Shown piece after piece: positions 33,940 through 44,469 of a stretch of 64,000 nt of DNA (positions within the stretch are counted from its first letter, which is position 1; every line of letters begins with the position of its first letter). The notes below the pieces were generated by a model. It was not told the DNA's origin and did no database searches. It saw only the letters and a list, made by a program, of their open reading frames with translations. Both the position numbers and the translations under genes were made by a program. The stretch lies in NCBI RefSeq assembly GCF_002250505.1, contig NZ_NJGY01000004.1, positions 175,672 to 239,671 on the forward strand, given 5' to 3'. Source of the DNA: Janthinobacterium sp. PC23-8 (GTDB lineage Bacteria > Pseudomonadota > Gammaproteobacteria > Burkholderiales > Burkholderiaceae_D).

Positions 33940-35303
33940 GGCGCCGCCTGCAGCGAGCGGCCGATGCCGTAGTATTCGATGCCGGAGGCCAGCATGATGT
34001 CCGGCTCATACAGATTGCGGCCGTCAAAAATCACCGGCTGCTTCAGGCGTTTCTTGATCAGTTCAAAGTCGGGGCTGCGGAAAGCCTTCCACTCCGTGAC
34101 GATCACCAGGGCATCGGCGTCGACCAGCGCATCGGTCGGGCTGTCGGCGTAGCGGATATTGGCCAGTTGCCCTGGTGTCAAGTCCAGTTGCAGCACGCGC
34201 TGCGCTTCCGCCATCGCCACCGGGTCGTACACGGCCACGGTAGCGCCGCGCGACAGCAAGTCGGCCAGCAGCACGCGCGCCGATGCTTCGCGCATGTCGT
34301 CCGTGTTCGGCTTGAAAGCCAGGCCCCAGATGGCGAAGTGGCGGCCAGCGAGCTCGTTGCCGAAGCGTGTCACGACCTTGTTGCCCAGGATATGTTTCTG
34401 GCGGTCGTTGACCGCTTCGACGGCGCGCAAGATCAGCAATTCCTGGTCGTAGTGGCGGGCCGTGCGCTCGAGCGCCTGCACGTCTTTCGGGAAGCACGAG
34501 CCGCCATAGCCGCAGCCGGCATACAAAAAGCTGTAGCCGATGCGCGGGTCGGAGCCGACGCCACGGCGCACCGCTTCGATATCGACGCCGACCTTGTCGG
34601 CCAGGTTGGCCAGTTCGTTCATGAACGAGATGCGCGTGGCCAGCATGGCGTTGGCCGCGTACTTGGTGAACTCGGCCGAGCGCACGTCCATCCAGTAGGT
34701 GCGTTCGCGGTTGCGGTTGAATGGTGCATAGAGGCTGCGCAGCAAATCGCGCGCGCGCTCGCCTTCTTGTGTGGCGTCGACGCCGATAACGATGCGGTCG
34801 GGCCGCATGAAGTCTTCGACGGCCGCGCCTTCTTTCAGGAACTCCGGGTTCGAGGCCACCGAGAAGGTGGCGCTGGTGGCGCGCAGGTCCAGTTCGGCCT
34901 GGATGGCGGCGCGCACTTTTTCAGCCGTGCCGACCGGCACCGTCGACTTGTCGACGATGACCTTGTATTCCTGCATGTGGCGGCCGATGCCGCGCGCGGC
35001 GGCCAGCACGTATTGCAGGTCGGCCGAGCCGTCTTCGTCGGGCGGCGTGCCGACGGCGATGAACTGCAACACGCCATGGTGGGCGGCCGCTTCCACGTCG
35101 GTGGAAAAGGTCAGGCGGCCGGCGGCGCGGTTGCGCGCAACGACTTCTTCGAGGCCAGGCTCATGGATGGGAATGCCGCCGCTGTTGAGCAGGTCGACTT
35201 TTTTGGTATCGAGATCCAGGCAAAAGACGTCATTGCCCAGCTCGGCCAGGCAGGCGCCCGTGACCAGGCCAACATAGCCGGTGCCGATAATGGTGATTTT
35301 CAT
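33936..35303 (-). CDS. ugd: UDP-glucose 6-dehydrogenase
   Basis: This 455-residue enzyme oxidises UDP-glucose to UDP-glucuronate with two NAD. The N-terminal Rossmann motif is [18 protein letters not shown]121-type [11 protein letters not shown] follows, and the catalytic C270 is in [11 protein letters not shown]. The C-terminal UDP-binding domain is complete. UDP-glucuronate feeds capsule, exopolysaccharide and LPS modification. The ATG at 35303 gives the family start. The ribosome binding site is weak. It lies 79 bases after lapB in the lapA-lapB-ugd-rfaE1 run. Confidence 0.94.
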   Translation of the reverse strand: MKITIIGTGYVGLVTGACLAELGNDVFCLDLDTKKVDLLNSGGIPIHEPGLEEVVARNRAAGRLTFSTDVEAAAHHGVLQFIAVGTPPDEDGSADLQYVLAAARGIGRHMQEYKVIVDKSTVPVGTAEKVRAAIQAELDLRATSATFSVASNPEFLKEGAAVEDFMRPDRIVIGVDATQEGERARDLLRSLYAPFNRNRERTYWMDVRSAEFTKYAANAMLATRISFMNELANLADKVGVDIEAVRRGVGSDPRIGYSFLYAGCGYGGSCFPKDVQALERTARHYDQELLILRAVEAVNDRQKHILGNKVVTRFGNELAGRHFAIWGLAFKPNTDDMREASARVLLADLLSRGATVAVYDPVAMAEAQRVLQLDLTPGQLANIRYADSPTDALVDADALVIVTEWKAFRSPDFELIKKRLKQPVIFDGRNLYEPDIMLASGIEYYGIGRSLQAAP

Positions 35304-35382
35304 GGTTGTACCGTATGGATAAAAAGCAGGTCTTACATAGAAGTACACGCCACATTGCTCAGGGCAAGGCGACGTGTACGTA

Positions 35383-36558
35383 TCAGTTCATGACGTTCAA
35401 TTCTTCGGTGCGGCGCGGTGGATAAGTCTCCCACTTGTTGCAGCCCGGGCAATGCCAGTAAAACTGGCGCGCCTTGAAACCGCAATGGCTGCACTGGTAG
35501 CGCGCCAGTTTCTGCGTGTAGCCGTGCACGAGGTTTTTCACCATCGACAGTTCCGACCAGATTGCCGCCGGCGCGTCCATCATGCGCGCCTCGAGCAGCT
35601 TGTCGAGGCCCAGCAAGGTCGGCGTGCGGCGCAGTTCGGCGCTCACCAACTGCTTGGCGGCGTCAACGCCATCGAGCTCCAGCACGGCCTTGAACACCAC
35701 TTCGATCAGGTCGATCGACGAGGCTTCTTCCAGGTAGGAACGCAGCAGGTTGATGCCCTCCTGCGCGCGTCCCACCCTGGTGTAGCCATCCATCAGGCGC
35801 TGTGCCACCAGGGCCACGTGCGGCACGCTTTGCTGCTCGACGCGGCGCCACGTAATGATCGCTTCTTCCACGTCGCCGCGCGCCAGCTGCACGTCGCCCG
35901 TCAGGATGGTGGCGCGCACGCTCTTGCGGTCGGTCTGCAGCGCTTTTTCCAGCAGCGGCATGGCTTCGTCGGGTTTCAGATGCACGAGCGCATCATGCGC
36001 CAGCTCGCAATAAAATTGCGCGATTTCCTTCTGGCGCGCGCCGGCACCCGACTCCTGCAAGCCCAGCGCCGCTTCGATGGCGCGTGGCCATTCTTTTTCA
36101 CGCTGGAAAATTTCCAGCAGCGCGCGGCGGGCCTGCACCGCGTATTGGGTTTCGACCAGGCCATTGAAGGTTTCTTCGGCGCGGTCCAGCAGGCCGGCCT
36201 TCAGGTAATCCATGCCCAGTTCGTAGGCCGCATGCACCTGCTGCTCCTGCGGCAGGTCCGGGCGCGCCAGCAGGTTCTGGTGCACGCGAATGGCGCGTTC
36301 GGTTTCGCCGCGGCGGCGGAACAGATTGCCGAGCGCGAAGTGCATGTCGGCCGATTCGGGGTCGAGCTTGACGATTTCGATAAAGGCGTCAATCGCCTTG
36401 TCGTGCTGTTCGGTGAGCAGGAAATTCAAGCCCTTGAAATAATTGCGCGGCAGGCTGCGCGACTCCGACACCAGCTGATTGATGTCGACGCGCGCTGCGA
36501 TCCAGCCCAGTGCGAAAAACAGGGGGATGCCCAGGAGCCACCAGAATTCAAATTCCAT
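35383..36558 (-). CDS. lapB: Lipopolysaccharide assembly protein LapB
   Basis: This 391-residue protein has an N-terminal membrane anchor ([20 protein letters not shown]), a run of about eight to nine TPR-like repeats (residues 35-330) and a C-terminal rubredoxin-like metal site with two CxxC pairs (QCSHCGF and WHCPGCNKW). LapB (YciM) steers FtsH-mediated degradation of LpxC and so balances LPS and phospholipid synthesis. The partner gene lapA is directly upstream, 55 bases away. Confidence 0.94.
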   Translation of the reverse strand: MEFEFWWLLGIPLFFALGWIAARVDINQLVSESRSLPRNYFKGLNFLLTEQHDKAIDAFIEIVKLDPESADMHFALGNLFRRRGETERAIRVHQNLLARPDLPQEQQVHAAYELGMDYLKAGLLDRAEETFNGLVETQYAVQARRALLEIFQREKEWPRAIEAALGLQESGAGARQKEIAQFYCELAHDALVHLKPDEAMPLLEKALQTDRKSVRATILTGDVQLARGDVEEAIITWRRVEQQSVPHVALVAQRLMDGYTRVGRAQEGINLLRSYLEEASSIDLIEVVFKAVLELDGVDAAKQLVSAELRRTPTLLGLDKLLEARMMDAPAAIWSELSMVKNLVHGYTQKLARYQCSHCGFKARQFYWHCPGCNKWETYPPRRTEELNVMN

Positions 36559-36613
36559 GCGATCGTTTTTATTCGTATAAGAGGAGAGAGGAAGGCCGCG
36601 GCATCAAATGCTC

Positions 36614-36919
36614 TTACGGCTGGGTGCTGACGCCATCCGGTTGCGGCTGTACGGTCGCCGACACGCCCACGGCATGCAGGGCGGCGATGGTGGTCTTTTG
36701 GCGGTTCGCTTCACGGCGGTGGCGAAACACGGTCGGCGTCAGGGCCAGTACACCCAGGCTGGCGCCGGCCACAAAAAAGCCCAGCAGCATCAAAACCAGG
36801 GGACCACGGATTTCATAATTGAGGAAAACATGCAGGTCGACCACCTGCGCATTCTTCAGCGCAAAGCCGAAGAACAGGATGAAAAGAACACAGCCAACGA
36901 TGGTGGAGACGATTTTCAT
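36614..36919 (-). CDS. lapA: LapA-domain inner membrane protein
   Basis: This 101-residue protein has two transmembrane helices (MKIVSTIVGCVLFILFFGFA and RGPLVLMLLGFFVAGASLGV) separated by NAQVVDLHVFLNYEI, the LapA (DUF1049) signature, then a basic coiled segment. It forms an LPS assembly unit with LapB. The ATG at 36919 was chosen for the family start. The frame from 36952 adds eleven residues without support. Confidence 0.9.
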   Translation of the reverse strand: MKIVSTIVGCVLFILFFGFALKNAQVVDLHVFLNYEIRGPLVLMLLGFFVAGASLGVLALTPTVFRHRREANRQKTTIAALHAVGVSATVQPQPDGVSTQP

Positions 36920-36993
36920 CGATAGGTCCAGAGCAAGAAAACAGGAATACAAAGGTTATTCATGCCACATGGCACGAACTTGGAACAGTTTAA

Positions 36994-37023
36994 CAAAAAA
37001 AAGCGGCATCCAAGGACGCCGCT
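36994..37023 (-). terminator. Rho-independent terminator after ihfB
   Basis: On the minus strand AGCGGC and GCCGCT (outer arms at 37002-37007 and 37018-37023) with inner TCC/GGA pairing form a hairpin followed by eight T. It lies 27 bases past the ihfB stop and separates rpsA-ihfB from lapAB. Confidence 0.85.
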
Positions 37024-37050
37024 CTTTATTTTCCGCCTTCCAGCAGACGA

Positions 37051-37356
37051 TTAATCCTCGATGATCGGCTGGCCGACCATCGCGTCCACGCGCTCGCGCA
37101 ACTGTTTGCCCGGTTTGAAGTGCGGCACCCGTTTTTCGGGCACCATCACCTTGTCGCCGGATTTCGGGTTGCGGCCGATGCGCGGTGGGCGGCTGTTCAG
37201 GGCAAAACTGCCAAAACCGCGGATCTCGATGCGCTGACCGGTCGCCAGGGCGTTGGTCATCGCATCGAGAATGGTCTTGACGGCATACTCCGCATCTTTC
37301 GCCACCAGCTGAGAATAACGCTCAGCGAGGCGGTTGATCAGCTCGGACTTTGTCAT
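37051..37356 (-). CDS. ihfB: Integration host factor subunit beta
   Basis: This 101-residue HU/IHF-fold protein starts [20 protein letters not shown]. The DNA-contacting arm is [20 protein letters not shown] with the Pro that intercalates, and [19 protein letters not shown] follows. It pairs with IhfA to bend DNA. It lies 18 bases after rpsA, the conserved proteobacterial rpsA-ihfB pair. Confidence 0.95.
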   Translation of the reverse strand: MTKSELINRLAERYSQLVAKDAEYAVKTILDAMTNALATGQRIEIRGFGSFALNSRPPRIGRNPKSGDKVMVPEKRVPHFKPGKQLRERVDAMVGQPIIED

Positions 37357-37374
37357 CTGCCAGTATCCGCAGTC

Positions 37375-39087
37375 TTAGTTCTTGTTATCGAACTTGGCTT
37401 TCAACAAGGCGCCCAGGCTGGTGGTGCCCGAAGCTGCGTTGTTGTCGGTCGCGGCCATTTTCTGCATTGCTTCCTGGGTTTCAACGTTGTCTTTCGCTTT
37501 GATCGACAGTTGGATACCACGGGCTTTGCGGTCGATGTTCAGCACCATGGCTTCAACGGTGTCGCCGACTTTCAGGTGCGTACCAGCATCTTCAACGCGG
37601 TCGCGCGAGATTTCGGAAGCGCGCAGGTAGCCTTCGACTTCTTCGGACAGTTGGATCACGGCGCCTTTAGGCTCAACCGATTTGACGGTACCGGTAACCA
37701 GCGAGCCTTTGTCGTTCATGGCTGCGAAGTTGTTGAATGGGTCACCTTCCAGTTGCTTGACGCCCAGGGAAACGCGCTCGCGCTCAACGTCGATGGCCAG
37801 AACGATGGCTTCCAGTTCGTCACCTTTCTTGAAGCGACGCACGGCTTCTTCGCCGGTTTCGGTCCAGGACAGGTCGGACAGGTGCACCAGGCCGTCGATG
37901 TTGCCGGCCAGGCCGATGAACACGCCGAAGTCGGTGATCGATTTGATCGCGCCGCGGACTTTGTCACCTTTCTTATGGGTAACACCGAAGTCGTCCCATG
38001 GATTGGCTTTGCACTGTTTCATGCCCAGCGAAATACGACGACGTTCTTCGTCGATTTCCAGAACCATCACTTCTACTTCGTCGCCCAGTTGGACAACTTT
38101 GTTAGGAGCAACGTTTTTGTTCGTCCAGTCCATTTCGGAAACGTGTACCAGACCTTCGATACCCTGTTCCACTTCCACGAAGGCGCCGTAGTCGGTCAGG
38201 TTCGTTACTTTACCGAACAGACGGGTGCTTTGTGGGTAACGACGGGACAGACCGGTCCAAGGATCGTCGCCCAGTTGTTTCACGCCCAGCGAAACACGGT
38301 TTTTCTCTTGATCGTATTTCAGGACTTTGGCGGTGATTTCCTGGCCAACCGTCAGTACTTCCGACGGGTGACGTACACGGCGCCATGCCAGGTCGGTGAT
38401 GTGCAGCAGGCCATCGATACCGCCCAGATCCACGAACGCGCCGTAGTCGGTGATATTTTTGACGACGCCGGTCACGACCGTGCCTTCTTTCAGCGTTTCC
38501 ATCAGTTTCTGACGCTCTTCGCCCATCGAAGCTTCGATGACGGCGCGGCGGGACAGAACCACGTTGTTACGCTTGCGGTCCAGTTTGATGACCTTGAATT
38601 CGAGGGTCTTGCCTTCGAATGGGGTGGTATCTTTCACTGGACGGGTGTCAACCAGCGAACCGGGCAGGAATGCGCGGATGCCGTTGGTCAGGACGGTCAG
38701 GCCGCCTTTGACTTTGCCATTGACGGTACCGACGACGATCTCGCCCGATTCCATCGCTTTTTCCAGAGCCAGCCACGAAGCCAGACGCTTGGCTTTATCG
38801 CGCGACAGGATGGTATCGCCGAAACCATTTTCCAGCGATTCGATCGCCACGGAAACGAAGTCACCAACTTTGACTTCCAGTTCGCCGTGGTCGTTCTTGA
38901 ATTCTTCGACAGGGATGAATGCTTCGGATTTGAGGCCGGCGTTAACGATCACGAAATTGTGGTCGAGGCGCACGACTTCAGCGGAAATAACTTCGCCGGA
39001 GCGCATATCTTGACGCGACAACGATTCCTCGAAGAGCGCAGCAAAACTTTCCATACCGGTAGATTCGTTAGTTGTAACAGTAGACAT
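37375..39087 (-). CDS. rpsA: 30S ribosomal protein S1
   Basis: This protein of about 570 residues has six S1/OB RNA-binding domains. The repeated [23 protein letters not shown] pattern is visible in domains 3-6, and domains 1-2 are divergent and bind the 30S subunit through S2. It unwinds and presents mRNA leaders during initiation. The ATG at 39087 (MSTVTTNES) was preferred over a GTG three codons upstream. Codon use here is less GC-biased at third positions than in neighbours, as expected for a very highly expressed gene. Confidence 0.95.
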   Translation of the reverse strand: MSTVTTNESTGMESFAALFEESLSRQDMRSGEVISAEVVRLDHNFVIVNAGLKSEAFIPVEEFKNDHGELEVKVGDFVSVAIESLENGFGDTILSRDKAKRLASWLALEKAMESGEIVVGTVNGKVKGGLTVLTNGIRAFLPGSLVDTRPVKDTTPFEGKTLEFKVIKLDRKRNNVVLSRRAVIEASMGEERQKLMETLKEGTVVTGVVKNITDYGAFVDLGGIDGLLHITDLAWRRVRHPSEVLTVGQEITAKVLKYDQEKNRVSLGVKQLGDDPWTGLSRRYPQSTRLFGKVTNLTDYGAFVEVEQGIEGLVHVSEMDWTNKNVAPNKVVQLGDEVEVMVLEIDEERRRISLGMKQCKANPWDDFGVTHKKGDKVRGAIKSITDFGVFIGLAGNIDGLVHLSDLSWTETGEEAVRRFKKGDELEAIVLAIDVERERVSLGVKQLEGDPFNNFAAMNDKGSLVTGTVKSVEPKGAVIQLSEEVEGYLRASEISRDRVEDAGTHLKVGDTVEAMVLNIDRKARGIQLSIKAKDNVETQEAMQKMAATDNNAASGTTSLGALLKAKFDNKN

Positions 39088-39206
39088 AGGGTTCACACAG
39101 GTTATCCAGCAGAGATCGCACCATGCGACTTAAACTGGGTTAGGTTTTTGACACACCCGGACAGGCCAGGAGCCGTCAACGGGCACCACATAGCTTGAAA
39201 ATCACG

Positions 39207-39875
39207 CTATTTTGATACGGACGCATACCATTTCAGGACGGTTTCAACAGCTTCGTCAGCCGTCATCGCCGAAGTATCGAGGACATGCGCCCCTTCCGCA
39301 GGAGCCAAAGGCGCAATCGCACGGTGAGTATCACGTTCGTCCCGCGCCTGCAAATCCATCAGAAGGTCTTCCATACTAGCAGAAAAACCCTTGTCTATCA
39401 ATTGCTTGTAGCGCCGTTGCGCGCGCGCAGGGGCGCTGGCCGTCAAAAACACTTTTAATTGGGCATGCGGAAAGATCACCGTGCCCATGTCGCGCCCGTC
39501 GGCCACCAGGCCCGGCGTCTTGCGAAAGCCCAGCTGCAAACTGACCAGCGCATGGCGCACGGTGGGCAGCACGGCGATCTTCGAGGCCGTATTGCCGACC
39601 TCTTCCGCGCGGATCTGCTCGGTGACGTTTTCGTTGGCCAGCAGGATCTCGCCATTGGCAAAATGGCAAGGCAGATGCTCGGCCAGCTTGGCCAGCGCAT
39701 GCTCGTCGCGCAGGTCGGTGCCACGGCGCAGCGCCGTCAGCGCCGTCAACCGGTACAGCGCGCCCGAATCGAGATAATGAAAGCCGAGCTTGTCGGCCAC
39801 GCGGTGCGCCACCGTGCCCTTGCCGGAAGCGGTGGGGCCGTCGATGGCGATGACTGGGATGTGGGGTGTGGACAT
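39207..39875 (-). CDS. cmk: Cytidylate kinase
   Basis: This 222-residue P-loop kinase phosphorylates CMP and dCMP. P-loop GPTASGKGT (residues 13-21), [20 protein letters not shown] and the LID-like RAQRRYKQL segment are all present. The ATG at 39875 fits the family start. The frame itself opens at a TTG at 39890 adjacent to the aroA stop. It is in the order aroA-cmk-rpsA-ihfB, typical of beta- and gammaproteobacteria. Confidence 0.94.
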   Translation of the reverse strand: MSTPHIPVIAIDGPTASGKGTVAHRVADKLGFHYLDSGALYRLTALTALRRGTDLRDEHALAKLAEHLPCHFANGEILLANENVTEQIRAEEVGNTASKIAVLPTVRHALVSLQLGFRKTPGLVADGRDMGTVIFPHAQLKVFLTASAPARAQRRYKQLIDKGFSASMEDLLMDLQARDERDTHRAIAPLAPAEGAHVLDTSAMTADEAVETVLKWYASVSK

Positions 39876-39890
39876 GGCAGGCTTTATCAA

Positions 39891-41252
39891 TTAAATCAGG
39901 GTGTCCCTGGCAATCCCCGCAAACGCGGCGAAATACTCGGGGAAGGTCTTGGCCACGCATTTCGGGTCATTGATGCGTATTTCGTTGCCACGGCGGGCGG
40001 CGCCGTCCAGCGAGGCGAGCGAAAAGCACATCGCCATGCGGTGGTCGTCATAGGTGTCGATGGTGGCGGCGGCGATTTCGGCCGGCGGCGTCACGCGCAG
40101 GTAGTCCGCGCCCTCCTCCACCTGCGCGCCGAGTTTACGCAATTGCGTCGCCATCGCCGACAGGCGGTCGGTCTCTTTTACGCGCCAGCTGGCGATATTG
40201 CGCAAGGTCGAGGTGCCGTCCGCATACAGGGCGGCCACCGCGATCGTCATGGCCGCGTCGGGAATATGGTTGAAGTCCATGTCGACTGCTTTCAAGGGGC
40301 CGTTCGAACGCGCCTCGATCCAGTTCTCGCCCATGGTAATGGTCGCACCCATCTGCTGCAAGGCTTCGACGAAACGCACGTCGCCCTGGATGCTGTCGCG
40401 GCCCACGCCTTCGACCCGCACCGGGCCGCCGCCTATCGCGCCGGCCGCCAGGAAGTACGACGCCGACGACGCATCGCCTTCGACGTGGATGGTGCCCGGA
40501 CTCTGGTACTGCTGGCCGGGCTGCACGGTAAACGACTGCCAGCCGTCATGCTCGACCGTCACGCCGAAGCGCTGCATCAGGTTCAGGGTGATCTCGATAT
40601 ATGGCTTGGAGATCAGCTCGCCCGTGACATCGATGGTCACCGCATGGTCGCGCGCCATCAGCGGCGCCACCATCAAGAGGGCCGTCAGGAACTGGCTCGA
40701 CACATTGCCGCGCACGGCGATGCGCTGGGCGTGAATATGGCCGCGGCGAATGCGCAGCGGCGGAAAGCCGTGCTCGCCCGTATATTCGATCTGCGTGCCG
40801 ACGGCATTCAAGGCGTCGACCAGGTCGCCGATCGGCCGCTCGTGCATGCGCGACACGCCATGCAGGGTGTAGTCGCCGCCGATCACGGCCAGCGCCGCCG
40901 TCAGCGGACGGATGGCCGTACCGGCGTTGCCCATGAACAGGTCCGCTTCGTGATTCGGCAGCACGCCGCCGCAGCCTTCCACATGATGCACCTGGTGCAG
41001 CGTTGCTGCATCCGCGTTCAGGTCGATTTCATCCTGGGTCCATTTGACGCCCAGGGAAGTGAGGGCCGTGAGCATGACGAAGGTGTCGTCCGAGGCCAGC
41101 AGGTCGACAATTTTCGTCGTGCCCCTGGCCAGTGCAGCGAGCAGCAGCACGCGGTTGGAGATGCTTTTCGAGCCGGGCAAGCGCACCGTGCCTTCGGCAT
41201 GCAGCACGGGTTTCAGATCGATATGGTGGGGGTAGTGTTTGCTCTGGGTCAT
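39891..41252 (-). CDS. aroA: 3-phosphoshikimate 1-carboxyvinyltransferase (EPSP synthase)
   Basis: This 453-residue enzyme transfers enolpyruvate from PEP to shikimate 3-phosphate. [17 protein letters not shown] near the N-terminus, [15 protein letters not shown] with the class I TAIRP segment, [15 protein letters not shown] and the C-terminal [17 protein letters not shown] are diagnostic. AAGGA lies six bases before the ATG at 41252, the frame's TTG two codons earlier being less likely. It lies 18 bases after tyrA. Confidence 0.95.
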   Translation of the reverse strand: MTQSKHYPHHIDLKPVLHAEGTVRLPGSKSISNRVLLLAALARGTTKIVDLLASDDTFVMLTALTSLGVKWTQDEIDLNADAATLHQVHHVEGCGGVLPNHEADLFMGNAGTAIRPLTAALAVIGGDYTLHGVSRMHERPIGDLVDALNAVGTQIEYTGEHGFPPLRIRRGHIHAQRIAVRGNVSSQFLTALLMVAPLMARDHAVTIDVTGELISKPYIEITLNLMQRFGVTVEHDGWQSFTVQPGQQYQSPGTIHVEGDASSASYFLAAGAIGGGPVRVEGVGRDSIQGDVRFVEALQQMGATITMGENWIEARSNGPLKAVDMDFNHIPDAAMTIAVAALYADGTSTLRNIASWRVKETDRLSAMATQLRKLGAQVEEGADYLRVTPPAEIAAATIDTYDDHRMAMCFSLASLDGAARRGNEIRINDPKCVAKTFPEYFAAFAGIARDTLI

Positions 41253-41270
41253 GCTCAATCCTTCGGTATT

Positions 41271-42164
41271 TTATGATTTGGGCGCAGGCGGTTCTGCGGT
41301 CTCGATCGCCTCGATCCATTGCTGGCGCGCCTGCTGGGCGTTGGCGTAGACGGCTTCGATCGCGCGGCCGTCATGGGCCGCCAGGTGCGCGCGCAAAGTG
41401 CTCAGCTGCGCCAGGTAGGCGTCCAGCTCGGCCAGCAGCGCCGGCTGGTTGGCCAGGCTGATATCGCGCCACATTTCGGGCGACGAGCCGGCGATGCGCG
41501 TAAAGTCGCGAAAACCGCTGGCCGCGTACTGGAACAGCAAGCCCGCATGCGGCTTGTTGGCGATATCGTCGACCAGCGCAAAGGCCAGCAGATGCGGCAG
41601 ATGGCTGACGGCGGCAAATACCCTGTCGTGCTCTTCGGGACTCAAGGCATGCAATACGGCGCCGCAGGCGCGCCAGGCGCCGGCCACCGTCTCCACGTCG
41701 GCTGCCGTGTTTTCCGCCAGGGGCGTGAGCACCACCTTCTTGCCCTGGTACAGGTCGACAATGGCGGCGTCGGGTCCATTGGTTTCGCGGCCCGCGATCG
41801 GGTGGCCGGGCACGAACTGCGCCACCTTGTCCTTCAGCGCCACGCGCGCCGCCGCCACCACATCGCTCTTGGTGCTGCCGGCGTCGGTGACGACGGTAGC
41901 AGCTTGCAAATGCGGCGCAAGCAACGCCAGGATGGCGCCGGTCTGCGCCACGGGCGCGGCCAGCAGCACCAGGTCGGCGCCGTTCAGGGCTTGCGCCATG
42001 TCGCCGCCGATCTGGTCGATGATGCCCAATTCGAGCGCGCGCACCAGCGATGCCTGCGAGCGGCCCATGCCGACCACGGTATTCACCGCACCCGCATGCT
42101 TCAGGGCCCGCGCGAACGAGCCGCCGATCAGGCCGACGCCGAAGATAACAACCTTGTTCATCAT
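41271..42164 (-). CDS. tyrA: Prephenate dehydrogenase
   Basis: This 297-residue enzyme of tyrosine synthesis has an NAD(P) motif IFGVGLIGGSFARAL at the N-terminus, the catalytic His region PGHPIAGRETNGPDAA and a helical dimerisation domain. It is a monofunctional form without chorismate mutase or ACT domain. The ATG at 42164 overlaps the hisC stop as ATGATGA, indicating translational coupling. A second ATG follows directly. Confidence 0.93.
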   Translation of the reverse strand: MMNKVVIFGVGLIGGSFARALKHAGAVNTVVGMGRSQASLVRALELGIIDQIGGDMAQALNGADLVLLAAPVAQTGAILALLAPHLQAATVVTDAGSTKSDVVAAARVALKDKVAQFVPGHPIAGRETNGPDAAIVDLYQGKKVVLTPLAENTAADVETVAGAWRACGAVLHALSPEEHDRVFAAVSHLPHLLAFALVDDIANKPHAGLLFQYAASGFRDFTRIAGSSPEMWRDISLANQPALLAELDAYLAQLSTLRAHLAAHDGRAIEAVYANAQQARQQWIEAIETAEPPAPKS

Positions 42165-43276
42165 TCGACTGAAGCCAGCGCTTTTGTCAGCGCGGCGATA
42201 AAGATGGCATTTTCCTGCGGCAGGCCGATGGAAATGCGCAGCCATTGCGGCAAACCATAGCTGCCGACCGGGCGCACGATCACGCCCTGTTTCAGCAGCG
42301 CCAGGTTGACGCGCGCGCCCGCTTCATCGTCGTCACCGACCTTGACCAGCACGAAGTTGCCATGCGACGGCACGTATTCCAGGCCCAGCTTTGCAAACGC
42401 TTCGGTAAACTGCTGGTAGCCGGCGGCGTTGTTGCGCGCGCTTTTTTCCAGAAATTGCTTGTCGCTCAGGGCGGCAATCGCGGCCGCCTGCGCCATCGAA
42501 TTGACATTGAACGGCTGGCGGATGCGGTTCATCAGGTCCGTCAATGCCGGCTGGGCGATGGCAAAGCCGATGCGCAGGCCGGCCAGGCCGTAGGCCTTGG
42601 ACAAGGTGCGCGAGACCACCAGGTTCGGGTACTGGCGCACCCAGGCGGTCGACTCGTACTGCTCTTCGGCGGACAAAAATTCGTTGTAGGCTTCGTCCAG
42701 CACCACCACCACGTGCTGCGGCACTTTGCGCAAAAACGCTTCGATCTGCGCGGCGGTGAGGAAGGTGCCGGTCGGGTTGTTCGGGTTGGCGATAAACAGC
42801 AATCGCGTGTCGTCGCCAATGGCGGCGGCCATCGCGTCGAGATCATGGCCGTAGTCCTGCGCCGGCACCACGATATGGCGCGCGCCCAGGCCTTGCGTGG
42901 CCAGTGCGTAGACGGCAAACGAATACTGCGAATAGACCACGGCCTGGCCGTGCTGCACGAAGGCGTGGGCGGCGATTTCGAGGATATCGTTGCTGCCGTT
43001 GCCCAGCGTGATCCAGTCGGCCGGCACGTCGTAGCGCTGCGACAGCACGGCTTTCAAATCGAAACCGTTGGCGTCCGGGTAGCGGCCCAGGTCATCGATG
43101 GCGGCGATCATCGCCTGCTTGGCCGAGTCCGGCATGCCGAAAGGGTTTTCATTCGACGCCAGCTTGACGATGGAGGCCTCGTCCAGGCCGAATTCGCGCG
43201 CGACTTCCGCGATCGGTTTGCCGCTCTGGTAAGGAGCGATGGCGCGGACGTATTCAGGACCGATATTTTTAGACAT
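42161..43276 (-). CDS. hisC: Histidinol-phosphate aminotransferase
   Basis: This 371-residue fold-type I PLP aminotransferase has K227 of SRTLSKAYGLAGLRIG binding PLP, with NPNNPTG (164-170) and DEAYNEF (194-200) as further motifs. Its place between pheA and tyrA suggests it may also transaminate aromatic keto acids, as reported for some homologues, so the function is broader than histidine alone. The ATG at 43276 is the family start, and the frame from 43432 overruns into pheA-side sequence. Confidence 0.92.
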   Translation of the reverse strand: MSKNIGPEYVRAIAPYQSGKPIAEVAREFGLDEASIVKLASNENPFGMPDSAKQAMIAAIDDLGRYPDANGFDLKAVLSQRYDVPADWITLGNGSNDILEIAAHAFVQHGQAVVYSQYSFAVYALATQGLGARHIVVPAQDYGHDLDAMAAAIGDDTRLLFIANPNNPTGTFLTAAQIEAFLRKVPQHVVVVLDEAYNEFLSAEEQYESTAWVRQYPNLVVSRTLSKAYGLAGLRIGFAIAQPALTDLMNRIRQPFNVNSMAQAAAIAALSDKQFLEKSARNNAAGYQQFTEAFAKLGLEYVPSHGNFVLVKVGDDDEAGARVNLALLKQGVIVRPVGSYGLPQWLRISIGLPQENAIFIAALTKALASVE

Positions 43277-43319
43277 GGTGTGCTTTACAGAGATAGGTAA
43301 TAAAGGAAAGGCGGCGGCT

Positions 43320-44390
43320 TTACAGGCTGACGGGATACGACCCCAGCACCTTGAAGAACGCCGCATTGCCCTGCAGTTCGGCGAGCGCCTGCGCCACGGC
43401 GGGGTTGTGCGCGTGGCCTTCCACATCGACATAGAAATAATACTCCCAGCTGCCCATGCGGGCCGGGCGCGACTCGAAGCGCGTCATCGACACGCCATGT
43501 TTGGCCAATGGCGCGAGCAGCTGGTAGACGGCGCCGGCCTTGTTCGGCACGGCCAGCACCAGCGAGGTTTGATCCTTGCCCGACGGCGCCGTCTGCAAGG
43601 TGCCCACCACGGCAAAGCGGGTGCGGTTGTGCGGATCGTCCTGGATATGGCCCTTGACCACGCCCAGCTTGTACTGGGCGCCGGCCAGTTCGCTGGCAAT
43701 CGCGGCTACCGTGCCGTCTTCGCCGGCCAGGCGCGCCGCTTCCGCGTTCGAGGCCACGGCATGGCGCGCAATGTGCGGATAGTGCTGGTTCAGCCATACC
43801 TGGCACTGCGCCAGCGCCTGCGAGTGGGCGCAGATCGACGTCACGCCGTCCATATTGCCGCTTTTCGTCATCAGGCTGTGGTGCACGGCGATCGCCACTT
43901 CGCCGGAAATGATCAGGCTTGTTTGCAGCATCATGTCCAGCGTGCGGTTGACGGCGCCTTCCGAGGAATTCTCGATCGGCACCACGCCAAAGTCCGCCGT
44001 GCCCGCTTCGGCCGAGCGGAACACTTCATCGATGGACGCGCACGGCAGGCCTTCGACGGCGCTGCCGAACTGCTGGTACACGGCCTGTTCGCTGAAGGTA
44101 CCGGCCGGGCCCAGGTAGGCCACGGTGACGCGTTTTTCCAGCGAGCGGCAGGACGACATGATTTCGCGGAAGATGGTCTGCACTTCGCGGTTGCCCATCG
44201 GGCCTGGGTTGCGCTCGGCCACGCCGCGCAGCACCTGCGCTTCGCGCTCGGGGCGGAACACGGGCGCCTGGGTTTCGGCTTTCACGTGGCCCACTTCCTG
44301 GGCGATCAGCGCGCGGCGGTTCAGCAGGTCGAGGATTTGCGCGTCGATTGCATCGATCTGTTCGCGCAAGGGTTTCAATTTATCGGTCAT
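43320..44390 (-). CDS. pheA: Bifunctional chorismate mutase / prephenate dehydratase (P-protein)
   Basis: This 356-residue protein has an AroQ chorismate mutase (1-85; LREQIDAIDAQILDLLNRRA), a prephenate dehydratase domain (about 88-265; YLGPAGTFSEQA, ENSSEGAVNRTLD and the TRF motif in HNRTRFAVVG) and a C-terminal ACT domain (about 275-350) with the ESRP phenylalanine-binding motif. Phenylalanine feedback inhibition is expected from the ACT motif. It lies between serC and hisC. Confidence 0.95.
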   Translation of the reverse strand: MTDKLKPLREQIDAIDAQILDLLNRRALIAQEVGHVKAETQAPVFRPEREAQVLRGVAERNPGPMGNREVQTIFREIMSSCRSLEKRVTVAYLGPAGTFSEQAVYQQFGSAVEGLPCASIDEVFRSAEAGTADFGVVPIENSSEGAVNRTLDMMLQTSLIISGEVAIAVHHSLMTKSGNMDGVTSICAHSQALAQCQVWLNQHYPHIARHAVASNAEAARLAGEDGTVAAIASELAGAQYKLGVVKGHIQDDPHNRTRFAVVGTLQTAPSGKDQTSLVLAVPNKAGAVYQLLAPLAKHGVSMTRFESRPARMGSWEYYFYVDVEGHAHNPAVAQALAELQGNAAFFKVLGSYPVSL

Positions 44391-44469
44391 GGTCTTGTTT
44401 CGTCAGCGGTACTTCAATCATGGCCGCGCGGCCTGCGCCGGCGGCGCGCCGGCGCTCGTCGAGGCAACG

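Noticed and set aside
37120-39198. 692-residue open frame antisense to ihfB and rpsA
   Set aside because: Mirror of the repeated S1 domains; its apparent internal repeats simply reflect those on the coding strand.
39459-41276. 605-residue open frame antisense to cmk and aroA
   Set aside because: Antisense shadow with no recognisable domain, while the opposite strand encodes two enzymes with complete motifs.
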